Counted from the first letter of the stretch, positions 1 through 10,104 are shown. The stretch is DNA of 36,551 bases from an uncultured beta proteobacterium (GCA_903876045.1 CAIQYP010000251.1:1-36551); one strand, 5' to 3'. Notes: generated by a model not told the origin, from the letters alone. Numbers and translations are program-made.

Positions 1-207
1 AATTTCAAGATGTTTGACATGGTGAACCTGCTGACCTCGGGCGGTCCGGGCTCCACCACCGAGGTGGCCTCCATCACCCTCAAGCGCGAGGCGTTTGAGA
101 AATGGCGCACCGGTTATTCCTCGGCCTTTGCCATCATTTTGTTTGTCGCCGTATTTGGTCTGGCCAACATTTATGTCAAAGCCCTTAACCACATCAAGAA
201 CCGGTAA
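1..207 (+). CDS. Carbohydrate ABC transporter permease (MalF-type), C-terminal part; 5' end lies outside the window
   Basis: Frame open from base 1 (NFKMFDMVNLLTSGGPGSTTEVASITLKREAF...), typical C-terminus of sugar ABC permeases; followed by a MalG-type permease. Confidence 0.8.
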   Translation, partial: NFKMFDMVNLLTSGGPGSTTEVASITLKREAFEKWRTGYSSAFAIILFVAVFGLANIYVKALNHIKNR

Positions 208-213
208 CGCACC

Positions 214-1170
214 ATGCGCAAAGGCATCAGCACCGCCCACTCGGTCGTCGAACCCTCATCCCAAACACGCTGGCTGGCTGGCGTGCTGGTGGTGTTCTAT
301 GCACTGGTCACCATCATTCCGCTGGCCTGGATCATCATGACCGGCTTCAAGACGCCAGCCGACTCGATCAGCTATCCGCCCAAGGTTGTTTTCAGTCCCT
401 CCATCGAAGGCTATTGCAACCTGTTCACCACGCGCTCGCGCCAGACGCCCGAATACATTGCCAGCCTGCCGCCGTCAGCCAGCGAGTGCGAAAGCATCGC
501 GCGCAACCAGCAGATGGTGGTGGCTGGCCCGTCCAACTTCACGCCACGCTTTACCAACTCACTGATCATTGCTTTTGGCTCCACCGTGTTGTCGGTCGGC
601 TTTGGCGTGATGGCGGCCTACGCGTTCTCGCGCTTCAAGGTGCCGCTCAAAGACGACTTGCTGTTCTTCATTTTGTCCACGCGCATGATGCCGCCGATTG
701 CGGTGGCCATTCCCATTTACCTGATGTACCGCGAGTTGGGTTTGTCAGACACCCGGCTCGGCATGATCCTGCTCTACAGCGCGGTCAATGTGTCGCTCTC
801 GGTCTGGTTGCTCAAGGGCTTTATTGATGAGATCCCGCGTGAGTACGAAGAGGCCGCCATGGTCGACGGCTACACCCGCTTGCAGGCCTTTCGCAAAGTG
901 GTGTTGCCGCAGGCCACCACGGGCATTGTGGCCACCGCCATCTTCTGCCTGATCTTTGCCTGGAACGAATACGCCTTCGCTGTGTTGCTGACCTCGGGCG
1001 AGGCACAGACCGCACCGCCTTTCATCCCCATCATCATCGGCGAAGGGGGCATGGACTGGCCTGCCGTCGCTGCCGGTACCACGCTGTTCCTGGTGCCCAT
1101 CCTGGTCTTCACCGTGCTCTTGCGCAAACACCTGTTGCGCGGCATCACCTTCGGCGCCGTGCGCAAATAA
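214..1170 (+). CDS. Carbohydrate ABC transporter permease (MalG-type)
   Basis: EAA-loop motif EYEEAAMVDGYTRLQAFRKVVLPQA; multiple TM segments; operon context. Confidence 0.9.
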   Translation: MRKGISTAHSVVEPSSQTRWLAGVLVVFYALVTIIPLAWIIMTGFKTPADSISYPPKVVFSPSIEGYCNLFTTRSRQTPEYIASLPPSASECESIARNQQMVVAGPSNFTPRFTNSLIIAFGSTVLSVGFGVMAAYAFSRFKVPLKDDLLFFILSTRMMPPIAVAIPIYLMYRELGLSDTRLGMILLYSAVNVSLSVWLLKGFIDEIPREYEEAAMVDGYTRLQAFRKVVLPQATTGIVATAIFCLIFAWNEYAFAVLLTSGEAQTAPPFIPIIIGEGGMDWPAVAAGTTLFLVPILVFTVLLRKHLLRGITFGAVRK

Positions 1171-1186
1171 AGCGGAACTACACGCC

Positions 1187-1432
1187 ATGTCCAATCCACA
1201 AACCGATTCTTATTCCGCACCCGGCGTCACCGGCCAAAACAACGGCAATAGCGGCAGCAGCTGGCCCCGCTGGCTGCGCCGCAACACCCTGGAGCTTGTT
1301 GCCTGCGCCGTCATCGGCTTTGGGCTGCTGATGTTGCTGCAGCCTTTTGCATTGGTGCTTTACACCTGGTCTTTTGTCACCATGCTGGCGGGCACCGTCA
1401 TGTTCATGGTGGTCTCCAAGTTTCCCGAGTAG
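1187..1432 (+). CDS. Small two-TM membrane protein within the ABC transporter operon
   Basis: 81 aa, two hydrophobic stretches, tightly packed between permease and ATPase genes. Confidence 0.65.
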   Translation: MSNPQTDSYSAPGVTGQNNGNSGSSWPRWLRRNTLELVACAVIGFGLLMLLQPFALVLYTWSFVTMLAGTVMFMVVSKFPE

Positions 1433-1437
1433 TCGCC

Positions 1438-2565
1438 ATGGCTGAAATACGTATTCAAAACCTGCACAAGGCCTTTGCCGATTTCACCGCAGTCAAGGAC
1501 TCGTCCTTTGTGGTGAATGACGGCGAGTTTTTCTGTCTGTTGGGGCCCTCGGGTTGCGGCAAGACCACCACGCTGCGCATGATTGCCGGGCTGGAGCTAC
1601 CCACCTCAGGCGAAATCTATTTGGGCGGTGAAGATGTGACGTTCAAGCGCGCCTCAGCGCGCGACATCGCTTTTGTGTTTCAGATGTTTGCGCTCTATCC
1701 GCACATGTCGGTGCGCCAGAACATTGCCTTTCCGCTGGTCTCGCAAGGCATGGCGCGTGCCGAGATTGATGAGCGCGTGGCCAGTGCCGCCCACACCCTG
1801 CACATCACCCTTTTGTTGAAGAAGTCGGTCTCGGGCCTGACCAGTGGCGACCGCCAGCGTGTGGCACTGGGTCGGGCCATCGTGCGCCAGCCGTTGGCCT
1901 TCATGATGGATGAACCGTTAGGCGCATTGGATGCCGAGTTCCGCGAGCTGATGTGCCAGGAGTTGCGCGCCCTGCATGACCGCCTGGGCGCCACCACCGT
2001 CTACGTCACGCACGACCAGCGCGAGGCCATGTCCATGGCCGACAAGATCGCCATCATGAACCAGGGCGTGATCGAGCAATTGGGCGCACCCCAGGAAATC
2101 TATGAACGCCCGGCCAGTGTTTTTGTGGCCGACTTTATGGGCTCGCCCTCGATGAATTTCATTCCAGCTAACACGGCTCTAGAACGTGGCGCAACCTCCA
2201 TCAGTCTCGGGCCAGTCGCCCTGGACATGCCCGCTGTGTGCGAAGCGGTCAGTCAGCGCCCGTTGCTGTACGGTGTGCGCCCGGAACACATCCGCTTGTC
2301 GACTGATGCGCCTTTGCGTGCTGAAGTGCTGGGGGTGGAATACCTGGGCAACTGCCAGATCATCACCCTGAACACGGCGCAGGGTAGCGTGTTGCGTGCC
2401 AAGGTCGATGTGCAGGTGCAGGCACAACGCGGCGACCAGGTCGGGCTCGCATTTGAAAGTTCTGAGATGACACTCTTTGACCAGGCCAGCGGACGCGCCA
2501 TTCGTACCGCGCGCGACGACATTGCGCTTAGCGCCGTCGGAACCCGAAAGGCGGCCCATGGCTGA
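1438..2565 (+). CDS. ABC transporter ATP-binding protein (sugar type) with degenerate signature motif
   Basis: Walker A GPSGCGKTT, Walker B MMDEP, H-loop YVTHD; signature reads LTSGDRQRVALG instead of LSGGQ. Confidence 0.9.
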   Translation: MAEIRIQNLHKAFADFTAVKDSSFVVNDGEFFCLLGPSGCGKTTTLRMIAGLELPTSGEIYLGGEDVTFKRASARDIAFVFQMFALYPHMSVRQNIAFPLVSQGMARAEIDERVASAAHTLHITLLLKKSVSGLTSGDRQRVALGRAIVRQPLAFMMDEPLGALDAEFRELMCQELRALHDRLGATTVYVTHDQREAMSMADKIAIMNQGVIEQLGAPQEIYERPASVFVADFMGSPSMNFIPANTALERGATSISLGPVALDMPAVCEAVSQRPLLYGVRPEHIRLSTDAPLRAEVLGVEYLGNCQIITLNTAQGSVLRAKVDVQVQAQRGDQVGLAFESSEMTLFDQASGRAIRTARDDIALSAVGTRKAAHG

Positions 2566-3589
2566 TCTCAAACTCGAAGGTGTCAGCAAGCACTTTGGCT
2601 CGCAGTCCGCCGTGAGCGGCCTGAACATCGACATTGCCAGCGGTGAATTCGTCGTGTTGCTCGGCCCCAGCGGTGCCGGCAAGACCACGACGTTGCGGCT
2701 GGTGGCCGGCCTGGAAAAGCCGGATGCCGGTGAGGTCTGGATTGACGGACGCAATGTGACGGCGTTGGCACCGGCGCTGCGCGACGTCACTTTTGTGTTC
2801 CAGCAATATTCGCTGTACCCACACCTCAATGTGTACGACAACCTGGCCTTCCCCCTGCGCTCGCCCCTGCGCAAGATTAGCGAGGAAGAAGTCAAGGCCA
2901 AGGTGCTGGAAGTGGCACACATGCTGCGCATGGAAGACAAATTGCAAAGCCCCGCCACCAAGCTCTCGGGTGGGCAAATGCAACGCGTCGCCATAGGCCG
3001 CGCACTGGTGCGCAACCCGGCGGTGTATTTGATGGACGAGCCCCTGTCGTCGCTGGATGCCAAGTTGCGCAATGACTTGCGGCTGGAGCTCAAGCGCATC
3101 CAGCAGGACACCGGTGCCACCATGTTGTATGTCACCCATGACCAGGTCGAGGCATTGACGCTGGCCAACCGCATTGGTGTGCTCGACCATGGCCGCCTGG
3201 TGCAACTCGGCACACCCCAGCAGGTCTATCAGGACCCGGACACGGTGGCCGTTGCCAGCCGCCTGGGCTCACCCCGCATCAATCTGATTACGCGTGCGGC
3301 CTTGCCGCAATTGGCTATGCCAGAGGGGGTGAAGACCATTGGCGTGCGCGCCGAGCACATGCTCATTCATGCGGCCGACGCCCGCGTGGCGGATGGCGTG
3401 CCAGCACTGGTGCTGCGCCTGGAACGCCTGAGTGACCAATATCTGGTGCATGTACGCCTGCAGGGTAGCGGGCAGGAACTCATCGTCTCCTGCGGCCCCG
3501 GCCATGTGGCCCAAGCCGGTCAGGACGTGCAAATTCAGTTTACGCAATGCCTGTGGTTTGATGCAGCAGACCAACGGGTTCGGACTTGA
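2558..3589 (+). CDS. ABC transporter ATP-binding protein (sugar type), canonical
   Basis: Walker A GPSGAGKTT, signature LSGGQMQRVAIGRALV, Walker B LMDEP; start MADLKLEGVSKHFG overlaps the end of the preceding ATPase. Confidence 0.9.
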   Translation: MADLKLEGVSKHFGSQSAVSGLNIDIASGEFVVLLGPSGAGKTTTLRLVAGLEKPDAGEVWIDGRNVTALAPALRDVTFVFQQYSLYPHLNVYDNLAFPLRSPLRKISEEEVKAKVLEVAHMLRMEDKLQSPATKLSGGQMQRVAIGRALVRNPAVYLMDEPLSSLDAKLRNDLRLELKRIQQDTGATMLYVTHDQVEALTLANRIGVLDHGRLVQLGTPQQVYQDPDTVAVASRLGSPRINLITRAALPQLAMPEGVKTIGVRAEHMLIHAADARVADGVPALVLRLERLSDQYLVHVRLQGSGQELIVSCGPGHVAQAGQDVQIQFTQCLWFDAADQRVRT

Positions 3590-3611
3590 AACTTTCAACA
3601 GGGACATTGAA

Positions 3612-4244
3612 ATGCCATTGAACGACATCATTCACAACGCAACGCAAACGCTGGTCGACCACCTGGAAGAACTGACCACGCTGGATCAGGCCATCGGTGA
3701 CGGCGACCACGGCCTCAACATGAAACGCGGCGCCCAGGCGATTCAGGCCAAGCTGCCCGACCTGCGCGTGATGGCGCTGAACGACGCGCTCAAGATCATG
3801 GGCAAGACCTGTGTGGCCATGATTGGCGGCTCAAGCGGCCCGGTGTTTGGCACGCTGATGATGACGCTCGGCAAAGAGTTGCCCGAGCAGGCAACCGCCG
3901 CCGACCTGGCGGTGGCGCTGCGTCGAAGCATCGAAGCGCTGACCCGCTTGGGCAAGGCCGAGGTCGGCCAGAAGACCTTGCTCGACGTGCTGGACCCGGT
4001 GCAAAAAGTGTTGGCCGCCGGTGGCCCGGATTTGATTGCGCGCGTGCGCCAATGCGCTTTTGACAGTGCGCTGGCCACCGCCGATATGGACGCCACACGC
4101 GGGCGCTCTTCCTTTTTGGGCGAGCGCGCCAAGGGCCATGTGGACCCCGGCTCGCGCTCCATGGCCCTGATCATTGGTTCGGTCTGCGACAGCCTGAGCC
4201 CGCCTGAAACCTCCTCTATTAATCAACCTGTGGGTGCGCTATGA
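3612..4244 (+). CDS. dhaL: Dihydroxyacetone kinase-like subunit DhaL
   Basis: LDQAIGDGDHGLNMKRG and IGGSSGPVFGTLMM motifs; start MPLNDIIHNATQ; ATGA overlap with downstream gene. Confidence 0.85.
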   Translation: MPLNDIIHNATQTLVDHLEELTTLDQAIGDGDHGLNMKRGAQAIQAKLPDLRVMALNDALKIMGKTCVAMIGGSSGPVFGTLMMTLGKELPEQATAADLAVALRRSIEALTRLGKAEVGQKTLLDVLDPVQKVLAAGGPDLIARVRQCAFDSALATADMDATRGRSSFLGERAKGHVDPGSRSMALIIGSVCDSLSPPETSSINQPVGAL

Positions 4245-5230
4245 AAAATTTGATGAACAACGTGGATACCGTGCTGGCCGAGTCGCTGGACGGTTTTGCT
4301 GCTGCACACGCAGACATTGTGGCCCTGGGGGCCGACCGGGAATTTATCCGGCGCCAGAACGTCAAGCCGGGCAAGGTGGCGCTGATCTCCGGTGGCGGCA
4401 CCGGGCATGAACCGCTGCACGCGGGCTTTGTGGGCTATGGCATGCTGGATGCGGCCTGCCCCGGCCAGATCTTTACCTCGCCCACGCCCAACCAGATGCT
4501 CAATGCAGCACAAGCGGTGGACGGCGGTGCCGGTGTGCTGTTCATCGTCAAGAACTATTCCGGCGACATGATGAATTTCCAGATGGCCTCCGACATGCTG
4601 GACCAGGAGAACGCGGTGGTCATCGTCAACGACGACGTGGCCGTGGAAGACTCCACCTACACCACCGGCAGGCGCGGCGTGGCCGGCACACTCATCATCG
4701 AGAAAATACTGGGTGCAGCGGCCGAGCGCGGTGACACCCTGCAGCAACTGCAAGCCCTGGGCAATGCGGTCAACAAGGCCACCGCCTCGATGGGTGTGGC
4801 GCTGACTTCGTGCACCGTACCGGCTGCGGGCAAGCCCACGTTTCAGATTGGCATGCATGAGATGGAGGTGGGTGTGGGTATCCACGGTGAGCCGGGCCGC
4901 CGCCGCGTGCCATTGGCCAGCGCCGACGAGATTGCTGAAGAACTCACTGGCGCGGTGCTCAAGGACTTGGCACTGAGCGCCGGGCAGGAAGTTATTTTGC
5001 TGGTCAATGGTTTTGGTGGCACGCCCTTACTGGAGTTGTATCTGATGGTCAACGCGGCCCGCACGGTGCTGGAACGCGGTGGCGTGAAGGTGGTGCGTTA
5101 CCTGACCGGCTCGTACGTCACATCCCTGGAGATGGCGGGCTGCTCCATCACCGTGACGGCGGTGACACCGGAGTTTCTGGCGCTGTGGGATGCGCCGGTG
5201 CACACCGCCGCGCTGCGTTGGGGCATGTAG
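4241..5230 (+). CDS. dhaK: Dihydroxyacetone kinase-like subunit DhaK
   Basis: ISGGGTGHEPLHAGFVGYGMLDAACPG, VKNYSGDMMNF, IHGEPGRRR motifs. Confidence 0.9.
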   Translation: MKNLMNNVDTVLAESLDGFAAAHADIVALGADREFIRRQNVKPGKVALISGGGTGHEPLHAGFVGYGMLDAACPGQIFTSPTPNQMLNAAQAVDGGAGVLFIVKNYSGDMMNFQMASDMLDQENAVVIVNDDVAVEDSTYTTGRRGVAGTLIIEKILGAAAERGDTLQQLQALGNAVNKATASMGVALTSCTVPAAGKPTFQIGMHEMEVGVGIHGEPGRRRVPLASADEIAEELTGAVLKDLALSAGQEVILLVNGFGGTPLLELYLMVNAARTVLERGGVKVVRYLTGSYVTSLEMAGCSITVTAVTPEFLALWDAPVHTAALRWGM

Positions 5231-5253
5231 CCTGAAGGCTTGTAGCGTCGTAA

Positions 5254-6432
5254 CTATTCCACAGCCGTCCAGCGGCCACCGGCGCGGCTGGAGGCGACCG
5301 CCGCGTTGATGAATTGCATGCCGCGCAAGCCGTCTTCCACACCGGGCACGGTGCAGGCTAGCGGATCGGCAGCGCGGCCTTGCCAGCGTGCGTGCAATTG
5401 CTCTGCCACATCCCGGTACAACTGGGCAAAGCCTTCCAGATAACCTTCCGGATGTCCTGCAGGAATGCGGCTTGCATGGCTTGCCGCCGGGCCTGCACCT
5501 GCGCCCGCACGGGTCAGCAGTCGGGGTGTTTCACCCAGCGGCGTAAACCATAACTGGTTAGGATTTTCCTGGTGAAATTCCAGACCCGCCTTGCTGCCGT
5601 AGATGCGTAGCTTGAGGTTGTTTTCATTGCCCGGCGCCACCTGGCTACACCACAGCATGCCGCGCGCACCATTGGCATAGCGCAGCAGCACATGGGCGTT
5701 GTCGTCCAGTTGGCGGCCTTCTACAAAGGAGGACACGTCAGCACACACCTCGCTCAATTGCAGACCGCTGACGTATCGCGCCAAGTGTTCTGCGTGGCTG
5801 CCAATATCACCCAGCGAACCTCCGGCACCGGCGCGCAGCGGGTCGACCCGCCAGGCCGCCTGCTTCTGGCCGCTGTCTTCGAGCTTGGTGCTAAGCCAGT
5901 CCTGTGGATATTCGGCCTGCACCACCCGGATATCACCCAGGTCACCGGCAGCCACCATGGCGCGGGCCTGTCGCACCATCGGGTAGCCGCTGTAGTTGTG
6001 GGTCAGCGCAAACAGACAGCCGCTGCGGCGCACTGTGTCCACCAGTGCCTGTGCATCGGCCAACGTGGAGGTCAGGGGCTTGTCGCAAATCACATGAATC
6101 CCGGCCTCCAGAAAGGCGCTGGCAATGGGTGCGTGCAGGTGGTTGGGCGTGACGATGGCGACCACGTCAATACCGTCTTCGCGCGCCGCCTCCGCGCGCG
6201 CCATGGCGGCGTAATCGGTGTAGCTGCGCTCAGGCGCAATGTGCAGATCGGCCGCACTGTCGGCGGCGCGCTGCGGGTCGGACGAAAGCGCGCCCGCCAC
6301 CAGCGTGTAGCCATCGTCCAGACGCGCCGCCATGCGGTGCACACCACCGATAAAGGCGCCTTGTCCGCCGCCCACCATGCCCAGACGGATGCGCCGTGGC
6401 GCGCCCGTTTGTTTGCCAGCTTCAATCGCCAT
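5254..6432 (-). CDS. Gfo/Idh/MocA family oxidoreductase
   Basis: Rossmann start RLGMVGGGQGAFIGGVHR, CDKPLTST motif. Confidence 0.88.
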   Translation of the reverse strand: MAIEAGKQTGAPRRIRLGMVGGGQGAFIGGVHRMAARLDDGYTLVAGALSSDPQRAADSAADLHIAPERSYTDYAAMARAEAAREDGIDVVAIVTPNHLHAPIASAFLEAGIHVICDKPLTSTLADAQALVDTVRRSGCLFALTHNYSGYPMVRQARAMVAAGDLGDIRVVQAEYPQDWLSTKLEDSGQKQAAWRVDPLRAGAGGSLGDIGSHAEHLARYVSGLQLSEVCADVSSFVEGRQLDDNAHVLLRYANGARGMLWCSQVAPGNENNLKLRIYGSKAGLEFHQENPNQLWFTPLGETPRLLTRAGAGAGPAASHASRIPAGHPEGYLEGFAQLYRDVAEQLHARWQGRAADPLACTVPGVEDGLRGMQFINAAVASSRAGGRWTAVE

Positions 6433-6443
6433 GGGTTGTTTCC

Positions 6444-7499
6444 TCAGGTTATGCCGAGCATCTTTTTGTTGGCCGCGGCGTCCACTCCGCCACCGGCAAA
6501 GTCATCAAAGCTGCGTTCGGCCACCCGGATGATGTGGTCGCGGATAAAGATAGCGCCTTCGCGTGCGCCATCTTCCGGGTGCTTGATGCAGCACTCCCAC
6601 TCCAGCACGGCCCAACCGGGGAAGTCGTACTCCGCCATCTTGGAGAAGATGGCGGCAAAGTCCACCTGCCCATCACCCAGCGAGCGAAAACGCCCGGCCC
6701 GCTTCAGCCACGGCTGGTAGCCGCCATACACGCCTTGTTTTCCGGTCGGGTTGAACTCGGCGTCCTTGACGTGGAAAATCTTGATGCGTTCGTGGTAGTA
6801 GTCGATGTAGTCCAGGTAGTTGAGCTGCTGCAGCACGAAGTGGCTGGGGTCATACAACAGGCAGGCACGCTTGTGGTTGTTGACTCGCTCCAGAAACATC
6901 TCGTAGCTCACGCCATCGTGCAGGTCTTCGCCCGGATGCACTTCGTAGCAAACGTCCACGCCAGCGTGGTCGAAGGCATCAAGAATGGGTCGCCAACGCT
7001 TGGCCAGTTCATCAAAGGCGCCTTCGATAAGTCCTGCCGGACGTGGCGGCCAGGAGTACAGATACGGCCAGGCCAGCGCGCCGGAGAAAGTAACGTGGGC
7101 CGTCAGGCCCAGATTGGTTGAGGCCTGCGCAGCCCACATCATTTGCTGCACGGCCCACTCCTGACGCAGTGCCGGATTGCCCCGCACCTCGGGTGCCGCA
7201 AAGCCATCAAAGCCGGTGTCATAGGCCGGGTGCACCGCGACCAGCTGACCCTGCAAGTGGGTGGAGAGCTCGGTGATTTCCAGGCCGTGTGCGGCCAGCG
7301 TACCCTTGATTTCTTCGCAATAGGTTTTGCTGTGCGCTGCGGTTTTCAGGTCAAACAGGCGCGCATCCCAACTCGGAATCTGCACCCCTTTGTAGCCCAG
7401 CGAGGATGCCCATTGGGCAATCGCCGGCAGCGAATTGAAGGGTGCCGCGTCACCGGCAAATTGGGCCAGAAATATGGCCGGGCCTTTGATGGTCTTCAT
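6444..7499 (-). CDS. Sugar phosphate isomerase/epimerase (xylose isomerase-like TIM barrel)
   Basis: VCYEVHPGEDLHDG, LLYDPSHFVLQQ, IKIFHVKDAEF, WAVLEWE motifs. Confidence 0.85.
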   Translation of the reverse strand: MKTIKGPAIFLAQFAGDAAPFNSLPAIAQWASSLGYKGVQIPSWDARLFDLKTAAHSKTYCEEIKGTLAAHGLEITELSTHLQGQLVAVHPAYDTGFDGFAAPEVRGNPALRQEWAVQQMMWAAQASTNLGLTAHVTFSGALAWPYLYSWPPRPAGLIEGAFDELAKRWRPILDAFDHAGVDVCYEVHPGEDLHDGVSYEMFLERVNNHKRACLLYDPSHFVLQQLNYLDYIDYYHERIKIFHVKDAEFNPTGKQGVYGGYQPWLKRAGRFRSLGDGQVDFAAIFSKMAEYDFPGWAVLEWECCIKHPEDGAREGAIFIRDHIIRVAERSFDDFAGGGVDAAANKKMLGIT

Positions 7500-7686
7500 G
7501 TGTATTTGCTCCACTGGTTCGTTGAAAGCATAGCCGCTGAACTGCTACTTTGACAAGTTCGGGTCAGTCCCTAGAGGGCGCCTTGGCGACCGGGTCGGGA
7601 GAGACGAAATACCGACATAACCATACCTTGCCAGTGGGTTTATGTGTAGCTCCAAAATCCACGCAACTTAAATCCAGGAGTCGAAG

Positions 7687-8367
7687 ATGAAGATGGTTGC
7701 AAAAGTGACTTGCGTGGCGGTCGTCGGCATGGTGGCTTTGGCGGGCTGCAGCACGATACAGTCCGGGCCAAAAGCCATGACCTTTTTTGTGACCAGCACG
7801 GGTCCGGGCAACGGTGGTGATCTGGGCGGGCTTGAAGGTGCGGACCAACACTGCCAAAAGCTGGCCACTGCGGCGGGCGCCGGTGAGCGCACCTGGCATG
7901 CCTACCTCAGCACGCAAGCCCCCAAGCTCGCTGACCCGAACTTTGTCAACGCACGCGACCGCATTGGCACCGGGCCATGGCAGAACGCCAAAGGCGTAGT
8001 GATTGCACAGAATGTGGAAGAACTGCATTCGGCCAAAAACAACGTGAACAAGCAGACGTCGCTGGACGAAAACGGCTATCCCGTGAATGGCCGGGGTGAC
8101 ACGCCCAACAAGCACGACATGCTGACCGGCTCACGTCCGGATGGCACAGCATTTCCTGGAGCCCCCTTTGCTGACATGACCTGTGGCAACTGGACGAAGT
8201 CCACCGCCGAGGGTTCTGCCATGACGGGCCACCACGACAGCTTGGGACCGCTGGATAGTGCCTGGGCCAAGTCCTGGAACTCGACCCATCCCACCTTGGG
8301 TTGCAGCCCCGAGAAGATTCGCCCCACCGGTGGCGACGGATTCTTCTATTGCTTTGCGGTTAAGTGA
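7687..8367 (+). CDS. Putative lipoprotein with lectin/endostatin-like domain
   Basis: Lipobox VALAGCS after hydrophobic signal; NGGDLGGLEGADQHCQKLA resembles the GDLGGLxGADxxCQ repeat of this class. Confidence 0.6.
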   Translation: MKMVAKVTCVAVVGMVALAGCSTIQSGPKAMTFFVTSTGPGNGGDLGGLEGADQHCQKLATAAGAGERTWHAYLSTQAPKLADPNFVNARDRIGTGPWQNAKGVVIAQNVEELHSAKNNVNKQTSLDENGYPVNGRGDTPNKHDMLTGSRPDGTAFPGAPFADMTCGNWTKSTAEGSAMTGHHDSLGPLDSAWAKSWNSTHPTLGCSPEKIRPTGGDGFFYCFAVK

Positions 8368-8386
8368 GGGACATTCGAGCCGCAAT

Positions 8387-8421
8387 TTGCAAGCTGCTAT
8401 AGCTTGTAAGTCGTTGCGACT
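8387..8421. terminator. Tandem small hairpins downstream of the lipoprotein gene
   Basis: TTGCAAGCT-gctat-AGCTTGTAA (one mismatch) followed by AGTCG-TTG-CGACT; no long T-run. Confidence 0.4.
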
Positions 8422-8553
8422 CTGTGCGTTTGCGCAAGCCTGATTTTCAGAATTGGGCGTAGGATGATTTTGCGAGCATGCGGCCACTGAAATAAAACGA
8501 AAAGCGTTAAAAAGGCTTGCGTCGCACGGCTCGCTGTACGCAAGGAGCGCACC

Positions 8554-8937
8554 ATGTCCCATTACCACGCACTCGTTTGGATTGATCACGTGGAGGCCCA
8601 CGTGATGCACATCAGCCCGGATGATGTGGAGAAGTCGGTGATTCAGCCGAACAGTCCGCACCACAAACTGCATTCCAAGGTCGGCACGCTGGGGGATGGC
8701 CGCGCACCGGAAGACCAAGACTACTACCACCGCGTGGCAGAGGCTTTGGCAGGTGCCTCTGAAATTTTGATCGTCGGCCCGGCACAGGCCAAGCTGCAAC
8801 TGATCAAGCATATTCATGCTCACGACGCGAAGCTGGTGAGCAAAGTGGTGGGTGTGGAAACCGTCGATCACCCGACGGACGGCCAACTGGTGGCCTACGC
8901 GCGCAAGTACTTTCACGCCAAAGACCGGATGCTCTAG
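8554..8937 (+). CDS. Small protein of the 'translational machinery protein' type (eRF1-like fold inferred)
   Basis: MSHYHALVWIDHVEAHVMHI... and ILIVGPAQAKLQLIKHI... resemble this family by eye. Confidence 0.55.
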   Translation: MSHYHALVWIDHVEAHVMHISPDDVEKSVIQPNSPHHKLHSKVGTLGDGRAPEDQDYYHRVAEALAGASEILIVGPAQAKLQLIKHIHAHDAKLVSKVVGVETVDHPTDGQLVAYARKYFHAKDRML

Positions 8938-8972
8938 AGCGGTGCCTGGAGGCGGCGGCTTTATGATGGGTC

Positions 8973-9245
8973 ATGTTCAAAATTTACTGGACCGATGCTG
9001 ATTCAAAAGCCTGCTCGCAAGACGAAGAGTTGCTGACGAAGGCTCTCGACATTGTCAAAGCCAGGCGCGACGCCGGGTACTCCTTTGTCACCATGGTCGC
9101 AGAGGATCCAAGCCATGTAGGCAAACCGGGTGTGGATGCCGTAGTGGACGGGAAAACACCGGACGGCCACGACTACGAATGGTCCAAGGCGGGGCGCGCC
9201 GGTAAGTCGCGCAAGCACGATAAAGTGGTCGTCAAGGACCGCTGA
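8973..9245 (+). CDS. Hypothetical protein, 90 aa
   Basis: Complete ORF in phase with local gene direction. Confidence 0.55.
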   Translation: MFKIYWTDADSKACSQDEELLTKALDIVKARRDAGYSFVTMVAEDPSHVGKPGVDAVVDGKTPDGHDYEWSKAGRAGKSRKHDKVVVKDR

Positions 9246-9252
9246 GCGTCGC

Positions 9253-9993
9253 TTAGTCTGCCGCCATCCAGCGGCCGGTTTGCGGGCACAAGGTCGCACG
9301 CGCACCATTCACCTGAACTTGTTCATCAGCCAATAACAAAGCCGTCGCAGGTTGCGTGTCGAAGCCAATCCGGAGTGTGTGCGCAACGTCGGCCTGCTCA
9401 ATCGGCAACTCCCAAGTCAAAAACACCTGCGTACAGTCCCGCTCGCCTGCGAAGTCGGCCATGTCAAAGCCATTGCTGTGACGCGCAATGACGGCGTGGG
9501 GCTGGCCGGTGTCGAACACCACCGCCGTACCTCTGACCAGCGGGATGCGGTGGCCGGTGGTGGCAAAGTGCAAGTCCAAGCCTTTGTCCTCACTGAGAAA
9601 GAGATTGCAAAAGGCGGCGCCACCATATTGCGCGCCGTCGTGGTGGTACCTGGCGCCGCGGCAGGCCATCAACGCGACCTCGCTGGTAATCAGCACATCA
9701 CCCAGACCCAGCCCGCGTGTCCAGTCGGTCATCGCCTGCACACAGCGTGGGTAGTCGGGCCAGCGCATGCGTGCGCGCGGCAAGGGCAGTGACTCCACGT
9801 CGCCCGGCTCCAGGCCCAGGCGAACTTCAACATCCCTTTGCCAGTCGGCTACCAGCCGGGCAGGTGGAGTTGGCACATCCAACGTGGCGGATAGCACCAC
9901 ATCGCTCACGCTGCGACTGCGCATGACATCACCACTCCGGTAAAAGGAAGTAGCAATGTCTTGTGTACGCTGTCGCAGTTTGGTGTGGGTCAT
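9253..9993 (-). CDS. Putative 2-oxoglutarate/Fe(II)-oxygenase-like protein
   Basis: HHDG...//...DTGQPHAVIAR suggests an HxD...H metal site; start at MTHTKLRQRTQD. Confidence 0.45.
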   Translation of the reverse strand: MTHTKLRQRTQDIATSFYRSGDVMRSRSVSDVVLSATLDVPTPPARLVADWQRDVEVRLGLEPGDVESLPLPRARMRWPDYPRCVQAMTDWTRGLGLGDVLITSEVALMACRGARYHHDGAQYGGAAFCNLFLSEDKGLDLHFATTGHRIPLVRGTAVVFDTGQPHAVIARHSNGFDMADFAGERDCTQVFLTWELPIEQADVAHTLRIGFDTQPATALLLADEQVQVNGARATLCPQTGRWMAAD

Positions 9994-10104
9994 GGGGTTT
10001 GATTTTGTCCCACCCGCGCCGGCCAATTAGCAGTTGCCGCGGCAGGGCTATTCAGGCCGCTAAGGTGACGTCATAAAATCGCGAATTCCTCGAAAGCCCA
10101 AAAA

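Noticed and set aside
2179-3213. 344-aa ORF antisense to the ABC ATPases
   Set aside because: Shadow of two well-supported ATP-binding proteins.
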